DNA of 10,972 bases from JAEZDP01 sp044508265 (GTDB lineage: Bacteria; Acidobacteriota; Vicinamibacteria; Vicinamibacterales; Vicinamibacteraceae), in NCBI GenBank assembly GCA_044508265.1, contig JBIQIB010000132.1:1-10972 (forward strand), written 5' to 3'. The notes under the pieces were generated by a model. The model made no database searches and was not told where the DNA came from. It was given only the letters and a program-made list of their open reading frames with translations. The position numbers and the translations under genes were made by a program. How positions within the stretch are numbered: position 1 is the first letter of the stretch; each line of letters opens with the position of its first letter. Below, in pieces: positions 1 to 5,910 of the stretch.

Positions 1-2
1 CG

Positions 3-791
3 CGCATCGGCGACGCCGCGCGGCAGGGCGCCACCATCGTCTGCCTCCAGGAGCTCTTCAGGTCGCAGTACTTCTGCCAGACCGAGGACACGGCGATGTT
101 CGACCTCGCCGAGCCCATCCCGGGCCCCACGACCGACAGGCTCGCCGAGGCGGCGAGAGCCCACGGCATCGTCCTCGTGGCGTCGCTGTTCGAGCGGCGC
201 GCGGCCGGGCTGTACCACAACACCGCGGTCATCTTCGACAAGGACGGCAGCATCGTCGGCCGGTACCGGAAGATGCACATCCCGGACGATCCGCTGTTCT
301 ACGAGAAGTTCTACTTCACGCCGGGCGACCTCGGGTTCAGCGTCCACGAGACGGCGCAGGGCAGCTGCGGCGTCCTGGTGTGCTGGGACCAGTGGTTCCC
401 CGAGGCGGCGCGCCTGACCGCCCTGCGCGGCGCGCAGTTCCTCTTCTATCCGACGGCGATCGGCTGGCTGCCCGGCGAGTCCGACGAGATGAACCAGGCC
501 CAGCACCAGGCCTGGGAGACGATGCAGCGGGCGCACGCCATCGCCAACGGCGTGTTCGTCGTGGCGGTCAACCGCGTGGGCAAGGAGGGCGAGCTGACCT
601 TCTGGGGGCAGTCGTTCGTCGCCGACCCGTTCGGGCGCGTGCTCGGACGCGCGTCGAGCACCGACGAGGAGATCCTCCTCGTGGAGTGCGACCTCTCGCT
701 CATCGAGAAGACCCGCCAGAACTGGCCGTTCCTGCGCGACCGCCGCATCGACGCGTACGGCAGCCTGACGCACCGGCTGATCGAGTCATGA
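3..791 (+). CDS. aguB: N-carbamoylputrescine amidase (5' end outside window)
   Basis: Cytoplasmic nitrilase-superfamily hydrolase that cleaves N-carbamoylputrescine to putrescine, CO2 and ammonia, the last step of the agmatine route to putrescine. The reading frame is already open at the window edge (first full codon at 3), giving 262 visible residues; the family is usually about 290-300, so some 30 N-terminal residues are missing. The ATG at 96 is internal, because the codons before it encode the conserved CLQELFRSQYFCQ stretch. The nitrilase Glu-Lys-Cys triad is visible: Glu in QELF (nt 51-53), Lys in YRKMHIP (nt 270-272) and Cys in VCWDQWFPEAAR (nt 381-383). The C-terminal block with FWGQSFVADPFG is also typical. 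The stop overlaps the start of aguA (ATGA), which supports the specific substrate over a generic carbon-nitrogen hydrolase. Family and role are confident. Confidence 0.95.
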   Translation, partial: RIGDAARQGATIVCLQELFRSQYFCQTEDTAMFDLAEPIPGPTTDRLAEAARAHGIVLVASLFERRAAGLYHNTAVIFDKDGSIVGRYRKMHIPDDPLFYEKFYFTPGDLGFSVHETAQGSCGVLVCWDQWFPEAARLTALRGAQFLFYPTAIGWLPGESDEMNQAQHQAWETMQRAHAIANGVFVVAVNRVGKEGELTFWGQSFVADPFGRVLGRASSTDEEILLVECDLSLIEKTRQNWPFLRDRRIDAYGSLTHRLIES

Positions 792-1780
792 TCACGCCGA
801 CGCCGGCCTCGCTCGGCTACCGCATGCCGGGCGAGTGGCATCCGCACGCGTCCACGTGGCTCACGTGGCCCAAGGATCCGGTGACGTGGCCCGACCGGGT
901 GCCGCAGGTCCAGGAGATCTATCTCGCGTTCATCGAGGCGCTGACGCCGCACGAACGCGTGGACCTGCTCGTCGACGACGCGGAGGTCGAGGCCGACGTC
1001 CGGGCGCGGTGCCGTGCGCGCGGCGTGGACGCCGCGGCGCTCGTGTGCCACCACGTGCCCACGGCCGACTCCTGGATTCGCGACTACGGCCCGAACTTCC
1101 TCCTCGACGAGGGCGGCAGCCTCGCGTTCAACCACTGGGGCTTCAACGCCTGGGGCGGTAAGTACGAGGCGCTGCTGCGCGACGCCGACGTGCCGCGGCG
1201 GCTGGAGGTGCTGAAGGACGTCCGCCGCTTCGAGCCCGGCATCGTCATGGAGGGCGGGTCGATCGACGTGGACGGGCGCGGCACGGTCTTGACGACCGAG
1301 CAGTGCCTGCTGCATCCGAACCGGAACCCCGGGCTGACGCGTGACGACATCGAGCGCTACCTGCGCGAGTTCCTCGGCGTCCGGCAGGTGCTCTGGCTGG
1401 GCGAGGGCATCGCCGGCGACGACACCGACGGCCACGTGGACGACATCACGCGGTTCGTGTCGCCCGACACGATCGTCACCGTTGTCGAGGACGACCCGTC
1501 CGACCCGAACCACGCGCCGCTGGCCGACAACCTGCGGCGGCTGCAGCACGCGCGCGACGCCGACGGGCAGCCGTACCGGATCGTCAGCCTCCCGATGCCC
1601 GGGCCCGTCGTGGACGACGAGGCGGGGCGCCTGCCGGCAAGCTACGCGAACTTCTACATCGCCAACGGCGTCGTGCTGCTGCCCGTGTACGGGCATCCCA
1701 ACGACACCCGCGCCGTCGAACTGCTGGCGCCGCTGTTCCCGACGCGGCGGGTCGTGCCGATCGACTGCGAGCCGCTCGTN
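788..1780 (+). CDS. aguA: Agmatine deiminase (3' end lost in assembly gap)
   Basis: Hydrolyses agmatine to N-carbamoylputrescine and ammonia, supplying the AguB substrate. The start is the ATG at 788 inside the aguB stop (ATGA). The frame is open further upstream, but that part is only aguB read out of frame, and the family N-terminus begins here with residues like GYRMPGEWHPHASTWLTWP. About 330 residues are readable before the Ns; the family is usually 340-380. Guanidine-group-modifying landmarks: DSWIRDYGP (Asp99), GFNAWGGKY, MEGGSIDVDG, and DTDGHVDD with His216 and Asp218. The C-terminal GGGxIHCxTQQ segment with the nucleophilic Cys is expected shortly after the last visible residues (DCEPL) and falls in the gap, so catalytic competence cannot be confirmed. 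The frame after the gap reaches a stop at 1892-1894 only if the gap is truly 100 bp. A Porphyromonas-type peptidylarginine deiminase is the alternative, but the aguB linkage argues against it. Confidence 0.93.
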
Positions 1781-1879
1781 NNNNNNNNNNNNNNNNNNNN
1801 NNNNNNNNNNNNNNNNNNNNNNNNNNNNNNNNNNNNNNNNNNNNNNNNNNNNNNNNNNNNNNNNNNNNNNNNNNNNNNN
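1780..1879. other. Assembly gap (100 N)
   Basis: A run of exactly 100 N, almost certainly a scaffold placeholder of nominal length. It removes the 3' end of aguA and whatever lies between it and the GMC gene, including any terminator and the -35 region of the next promoter. Confidence 0.95.
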
Positions 1880-1896
1880 CGCGGTCCGCGGTGAGC

Positions 1897-1905
1897 TGAT
1901 ATACA
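1897..1905 (+). promoter_or_regulatory. Candidate extended -10 promoter for the GMC dehydrogenase operon
   Basis: TGATATACA contains an extended -10 element (TG, one base, TATACA at 1900-1905) and is one of few AT-rich hexamers in this GC-rich DNA. It lies about 40 bp upstream of the ATG at 1946, giving a leader of roughly 30-35 nt. A -35 box at the usual spacing would fall at the edge of or inside the N gap, so it cannot be seen. This is motif reading only. Confidence 0.35.
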
Positions 1906-1945
1906 CTGCGACACGCCCGTCATTCTTGCGAGGACACCGACTACG

Positions 1946-3661
1946 ATGCAGGTCATTCAAGCTCCGAAGGTCTACGACGTCGTCGTCGTCGGATCGGGCG
2001 CTGGTGGTGGCATTGCCGCCAAGGTGCTCACCGAGGCCGGCGCCGAGGTGTGCATGCTCGAGGCCGGTCCGTGGTGGGACCAGGCCAAAGACGGCGCGAT
2101 GTTCGCCTGGCCGTACGACTCGCCCCGCCGCGGCGCCAACACCGAGCGTCCGTTCGGCGAGTTCGACGCGGCCTGGGGCGGCTGGGAGCTCCAGGGCGAG
2201 CCCTACACGCAGGGCGGCGGCTCGCAGTTCGACTGGTTCCGCGCGCGCATGCTCGGCGGCCGTACCAACCACTGGGGCCGCATCTCGCTGCGCTGGGGGC
2301 CGGACGACTTCCGGCGCCGCAGCGTCGACGGCCTGGGTGACGACTGGCCCATCACCTACGACGACATCAAGCCGTACTACGACAAGCTGGATCGCTTCGT
2401 CGGCATCTTCGGTACCAATCACGCCGCCGAGACAGGCCTGCACAACGAGCCGGACGGCGTCTTCCAGCCGCCGCCGAAGCCGCGCGCCTACGAGCTGCTG
2501 ATGAAGCAGTCGTGCGACCGCCTCGGCATCCCGATGGTGCCGTCACGGCTGTCGATTCTCACGCGGCCCCTCAACGGCCGCGCGGCGTGCCACTACTGCG
2601 CGCAGTGCGGCCGCGGCTGCACCACGGCGTCGAACTTCCAGTCGCCGACGGTGCTGCTGCCGCCCGCGCTCGCCACGAAGAAGCTGACGATCGTCACCAA
2701 CGCGATGGCGCGCGAGGTGCTGAGCAACGAGGAAGGCCTCGCCACGGGCGTGTCGTACATCGACACGACCTCCGGCGAAGAGAAGACGGTGCGCGGCCGG
2801 ATTGTCGTCCTGGCCGCGAGCGCCTGCGAGACGGCGCGCCTGCTGCTCAACTCCAAGTCGGCGCGCTTCCCGAACGGCCTCGCCAACGGCAGCGGCGTCG
2901 TCGGCCGGTACCTGACCGACTCGACGGGCGCGAGCCTCGCCGGCTTCATCCCGAAGATGGTCGGGGCGCCCGTCTACAACGAGGACGGCACCGGCGGCAT
3001 GCACCTGTACATGCCGTGGTGGGTCGACAACGTGAAGGCCAAGCTCGACTTCCCGCGCGGCTACCACATCGAGCCCGGCGGGGGACGCCGCATGCCCGGC
3101 TTCGGCTTCATGGGGAACATCCACCGGCATCCAGGCGGATCGGGCGGCGGCTACGGCAAGGGCCTCAAGGACGAGTACCGCCGCCTGTGGGGCGCGACGG
3201 TGGGCTTCGCGGGCCGCGGTGAGATGGTGGCCAACAAGGACACCTACATGGACATCGACCCCGACGTCGTCGACAGGTGGGGTATCCCGGTGCCGCGGTT
3301 CTTCTGGAAGTTCGGCGACTACGAGCGCAACCAGGCGAAGCACATGATGGAGACGTTCGCCTCCATCATCGAAGGCATGGGCGGCACGGTGCTCGGACGC
3401 ATCCCGGGTCCCGAGGACGACTACGGCCTCGAGGCCGGCGGCCGGATCATCCACGAAGCCGGCGTCGTCCGCATGGGCAGCGACCCGAACACGTCGGCGC
3501 TCAACGCGCACTGCCAGGCGCACGAGGTGAAGAACCTGTTCGTCGCCGACGCGGCGCCGTTCGTCTCGCAGGCCGACAAGAACCTGACGTGGACCATCAT
3601 GGCCCTGGCGTGGCGGACGAGCGAGTACATCGCCGAACAGCGCAAGGCGCTGGCCGTATAG
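1946..3661 (+). CDS. GMC-family FAD oxidoreductase (sugar/polyol dehydrogenase large subunit)
   Basis: Flavoprotein of 571 residues of the glucose-methanol-choline family, of the bacterial type related to gluconate 2-dehydrogenase and FAD-glucose dehydrogenase large subunits. The ATG has a GAGGA ribosome site at 1930-1934. The N-terminus has the dinucleotide-binding fold VVVGSGAGGG (residues 13-22) followed by an acidic strand end, LEAG (38-41). GGRTNHWGRIS (104-114) is the second FAD-contacting signature. The C-terminal GMC region has IIHEAGVVRMG with the likely catalytic His503 and DKNLTWTIMALA with Asn546 in the second active-site position, where many relatives have NPTLT. Residues 215-225 read CHYCAQCGRGC, a CxxCxxCxxxC cluster resembling the Fe-S-carrying region of bacterial FAD-glucose dehydrogenase alpha subunits. 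There is no signal peptide of its own; the next gene supplies a Tat signal. Substrate unknown: glucose, gluconate or another polyol are all possible. Confidence 0.9.
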   Translation: MQVIQAPKVYDVVVVGSGAGGGIAAKVLTEAGAEVCMLEAGPWWDQAKDGAMFAWPYDSPRRGANTERPFGEFDAAWGGWELQGEPYTQGGGSQFDWFRARMLGGRTNHWGRISLRWGPDDFRRRSVDGLGDDWPITYDDIKPYYDKLDRFVGIFGTNHAAETGLHNEPDGVFQPPPKPRAYELLMKQSCDRLGIPMVPSRLSILTRPLNGRAACHYCAQCGRGCTTASNFQSPTVLLPPALATKKLTIVTNAMAREVLSNEEGLATGVSYIDTTSGEEKTVRGRIVVLAASACETARLLLNSKSARFPNGLANGSGVVGRYLTDSTGASLAGFIPKMVGAPVYNEDGTGGMHLYMPWWVDNVKAKLDFPRGYHIEPGGGRRMPGFGFMGNIHRHPGGSGGGYGKGLKDEYRRLWGATVGFAGRGEMVANKDTYMDIDPDVVDRWGIPVPRFFWKFGDYERNQAKHMMETFASIIEGMGGTVLGRIPGPEDDYGLEAGGRIIHEAGVVRMGSDPNTSALNAHCQAHEVKNLFVADAAPFVSQADKNLTWTIMALAWRTSEYIAEQRKALAV

Positions 3662-3665
3662 CGCG

Positions 3666-3672
3666 CGGAGGA
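3666..3672 (+). promoter_or_regulatory. Strong Shine-Dalgarno for the Tat small subunit
   Basis: CGGAGGA lies 6 bp before the ATG at 3679 and begins 4 bp after the GMC stop. It fixes the start of the small-subunit gene and indicates co-translation from one mRNA with the GMC gene. Confidence 0.7.
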
Positions 3673-3678
3673 CTCAGC

Positions 3679-4314
3679 ATGACGGCACTCAATCGACGAC
3701 AGGCGTTGCAGGTGCTCGGTGCGGCCCCGGCGGCCGGACTCGCATGGACGCAGGCCGAGGCGCAGCAGGCGCACCAGCACGCCGAGCAGGCGCGCAACCA
3801 GGCGGCGGCCGAAGGCGCCGCGTACACGCCGAAGTTCCTCACGGCGCACGAGCTCGCCACGGTGACGGCGCTCGCGAACCTGATCATCCCGGCCGACGAC
3901 CGCTCGGGGAACGCCAGCGACGCCGGCGTCCCCGAGTTCATCGACTTCATGATGGTCGACCAGCCGCAACGGCAGCTGGTGATCCGCGGCGGCATCAAGT
4001 GGCTCGACAGCGAGTGCCGCAGGCAGTTCGATGCGGCATTTGTCGACTGTGCGGCGGCGCAGCAGACGTCCATCTGCGATCAGCTGGCCTACCCGGAGAA
4101 GGCGCGACCGGAGCACTCGCATGGCGCCCGCTTCTTCAGCGCCGTGCGCGACCTCACCGCGACAGGGTTCTTCACAAGCCGGATGGGCATCGACGACCTG
4201 GGGTACAAGGGCAACACGTTCGTCCCCGTGTGGGAAGGCGCGCCGAAGGAGGCGCTCGACCACCTCGGCGTGAGCTACGACAGCGTGGCGCACTGGTACA
4301 GGGACGAGGCGTAA
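3679..4314 (+). CDS. Gluconate 2-dehydrogenase subunit 3 family protein, Tat-exported
   Basis: Small subunit of 211 residues that typically partners a GMC-family dehydrogenase. The start at 3679 is set by a strong ribosome site and by the signal sequence. The N-terminus has a twin arginine (NRRQAL, Arg6-Arg7), a short Ala/Leu-rich hydrophobic stretch and a possible AEA-type cleavage site near residue 28, so Tat export is likely. A Gln/Ala/His-rich linker (about residues 29-48) precedes the conserved domain, which opens with YTPKFLTAHELATVTALANLIIPAD and continues through DAGVPEFIDFMM, GIKWLD and the C-terminal GYKGNTF. In characterised FAD-dependent gluconate and glucose dehydrogenases the equivalent subunit carries the signal for the folded catalytic subunit, which has none. 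The 17 bp spacing to the GMC gene fits that. The domain itself has no known catalytic residues. Family call is confident; the partnership is inferred from context. Confidence 0.88.
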   Translation: MTALNRRQALQVLGAAPAAGLAWTQAEAQQAHQHAEQARNQAAAEGAAYTPKFLTAHELATVTALANLIIPADDRSGNASDAGVPEFIDFMMVDQPQRQLVIRGGIKWLDSECRRQFDAAFVDCAAAQQTSICDQLAYPEKARPEHSHGARFFSAVRDLTATGFFTSRMGIDDLGYKGNTFVPVWEGAPKEALDHLGVSYDSVAHWYRDEA

Positions 4315-4320
4315 GGCTTC

Positions 4321-4354
4321 ATGCCTCATGTCTAATGCTTAATGCCTAATGCTT
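4321..4354. repeat. Heptanucleotide tandem repeat array, cut by the assembly gap
   Basis: Five consecutive 7-bp units fit the consensus ATGCYTA: ATGCCTC (4321), ATGTCTA (4328), ATGCTTA (4335), ATGCCTA (4342) and ATGCTT (4349, cut by the Ns). AGGCTTC just before may be a decayed unit, and ATGTGTA at 4458-4464, just after the gap, differs from ATGTCTA by one base. The array is strikingly AT-rich against its surroundings, begins 6 bp after a stop codon, and lies between two coding blocks. It was probably the cause of the assembly break. It is not a CRISPR: units are too short and there are no spacers. Confidence 0.75.
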
Positions 4355-4454
4355 NNNNNNNNNNNNNNNNNNNNNNNNNNNNNNNNNNNNNNNNNNNNNN
4401 NNNNNNNNNNNNNNNNNNNNNNNNNNNNNNNNNNNNNNNNNNNNNNNNNNNNNN
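4355..4454. other. Assembly gap (100 N) within a repeat-bearing intergenic region
   Basis: Exactly 100 N between a heptamer repeat array and the leader of the PQQ dehydrogenase gene. True length is unknown and the promoter of the downstream cluster may lie here. The 30 bases between the gap and the ATG at 4485 show no clear ribosome site; they include the palindrome TTCGAA at 4467-4472. Confidence 0.95.
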
Positions 4455-4484
4455 TTGATGTGTAACTTCGAACTACCTGCCGCC

Positions 4485-5903
4485 ATGTCCACGTTCCTCC
4501 GTCGATCCGCCTTTCTCTTCGTCTTTGCCGCGCTGGTGTCGGGCCCGTTCCTGCTCGCCCAGCAGCAGCGCAAGGACGCCGTCGCCCAGCAGTTCGCCAC
4601 GCTGTGCGCCAGCTGCCACGGCGCCAACCTCGAAGGCGGCCTCGCGCCGAGCATGCTCGACGACACCTGGGTGCACGGCGGCGACGATGCGAGCCTGGCG
4701 GCGTCGATCAGGAACGGCTGGCCCGCCAACGGGATGCCGGCATTCGGCGGCACGCTGAGCGACGAAGACATCCGCGCGATGGTCATCTACCTGCGCGAGG
4801 CGCGCACCCGCGCCGCGGTGGAGAAGGCCGGCTACGCCAGGCCCGCCGCCAACACCGTGGTGAAGAGCGAGCAGCACACCTTCACGCTCGAGACCGTCGT
4901 CGAAGGCGTGTCGAAGCCCTGGGGCCTCGCGTTCCTGCCCGATGGCCGCATGCTCGTGACGGAGAAGGACGGCACGCTTCGCATCGCGGAGAACGGCCAG
5001 CTGTCGGCGCCCGTCACCGGCGTCCCGGCGGTGTGGAGCCGCGGTCAGGGCGGGCTGCTCGACGTCGGCGTGCACCCCGATTACGCGAGCAACGGCTGGA
5101 TCTACCTGTCGTACAGCGACCCCGGCCCCGACGACTCGGCGATGACCGTGGTCGTCCGCGGCAAGCTGCGCGACGGCGCGTTCGTGGACCAGCAGACGCT
5201 CTTCAAGGCGCCGACCGAGCTCTATCGCAAGGGCAACGTCCACTTCGGCTCGCGCTTCGTCTTCCAGGACGGCTACCTGTACTTCTCGATCGGCGAGCGC
5301 GGCCAGATGCACGACGCGCAGGACCTGTCGCGTCCGAACGGCAAGGTGCACCGCATCCGCGACGACGGCCGCGTGCCCGACGACAACCCGTTCGTCGGAC
5401 GCGACAATGCGATGCCGACGATCTGGAGCTACGGACACCGCAACCCGCAGGGGCTGGATGTCGATCCCGTGACCGGCGCCCTGTACGACGCCGAGCACGG
5501 CCCGCGCGGCGGCGACGAACTGAACCTGGTGCAGAAGGGCCGCAACTACGGCTGGCCGGTCATCACCTACGGCATGAACTACGACGGCACGCCGATGACC
5601 GACAAGACCGCGCAGGAAGGGATGGAGCAGCCGGTCACCTACTGGGTGCCGTCCATCGCCGTGTCGTCGATCGCCTTCTACACCGGCGACCGGTTCCCGC
5701 AGTGGAAGAACAACCTGTTCGTCGCGTCGCTCGCCCAGCAGGAACTTCGACGCCTCGAGCTGAAGGACGGCAAGGTCACGCACCAGGAAGTGCTGTTCAA
5801 GGGCGTCGGCCGCCTCCGCGACATCGTCGTCGGCCCTGACGGCGCGCTGTACATCGCGTTCAACGAGCCCGATCGCATCGCGCGGGTGGTGCCGGCGACC
5901 TAG
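4485..5903 (+). CDS. Cytochrome c / PQQ-dependent aldose sugar dehydrogenase fusion
   Basis: Predicted exported quinoprotein of 472 residues that oxidises aldoses (to aldonolactones) with PQQ and passes electrons to its own c-type heme. I chose the ATG at 4485 because it begins a signal peptide (MSTFLRRSAFLFVFAALVSG, cleavage perhaps near residue 25); the in-frame TTG and ATG at 4455 and 4458 would add a non-signal extension. Residues 35-110 form a cytochrome c domain: CASCH at 41-45 binds heme and Met84 in NGMPAFGG is the probable sixth ligand. Residues about 130-470 are a six-bladed beta-propeller of the glucose/sorbosone dehydrogenase family: KPWGLAFLPDG, GQGGLLDVGVHPDY, HFGSRFVF, NGKVHRI, WSYGHRNPQGL, EHGPRGGDELN and NYGWPVITYG. 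These match E. coli Asd (YliI)-type aldose dehydrogenases, which lack the heme domain. First gene of a cluster; the next gene starts 7 bp after its stop. Exact sugar unknown. Confidence 0.92.
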   Translation: MSTFLRRSAFLFVFAALVSGPFLLAQQQRKDAVAQQFATLCASCHGANLEGGLAPSMLDDTWVHGGDDASLAASIRNGWPANGMPAFGGTLSDEDIRAMVIYLREARTRAAVEKAGYARPAANTVVKSEQHTFTLETVVEGVSKPWGLAFLPDGRMLVTEKDGTLRIAENGQLSAPVTGVPAVWSRGQGGLLDVGVHPDYASNGWIYLSYSDPGPDDSAMTVVVRGKLRDGAFVDQQTLFKAPTELYRKGNVHFGSRFVFQDGYLYFSIGERGQMHDAQDLSRPNGKVHRIRDDGRVPDDNPFVGRDNAMPTIWSYGHRNPQGLDVDPVTGALYDAEHGPRGGDELNLVQKGRNYGWPVITYGMNYDGTPMTDKTAQEGMEQPVTYWVPSIAVSSIAFYTGDRFPQWKNNLFVASLAQQELRRLELKDGKVTHQEVLFKGVGRLRDIVVGPDGALYIAFNEPDRIARVVPAT

Positions 5904-5910
5904 GCCCGCC

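Noticed and set aside
380..787. Upstream extension of agmatine deiminase from an in-frame ATG at 380
   Set aside because: This stretch is the aguB coding sequence in another frame and gives Arg/Pro-rich sequence; the family N-terminus starts at 788.
446..2443. Very long minus-strand open frame (665 codons) and similar long antisense frames at 4473-5948, 6442-7923, 7895-9874 and 9905-10870
   Set aside because: They lie opposite well-recognised + strand genes, have Arg/Ala/His/Val-rich composition typical of frames antisense to GC-rich coding DNA, show no family motifs, and several are carried across N runs.
4314..4326. Small hairpin AGGC-TTCAT-GCCT as a terminator after the small subunit gene
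   Set aside because: The stem is only 4 bp with no U-tract, and it overlaps the heptamer repeat, which generates such pairings by itself.
4321..4354. Possible CRISPR array
   Set aside because: Units are only 7 bp and contiguous, with no spacers and no cas genes in the window.
4455..4484. Earlier start (TTG 4455 or ATG 4458) for the PQQ dehydrogenase
   Set aside because: It would put ten residues in front of a well-formed signal peptide beginning at 4485, and it abuts the gap and repeat region.
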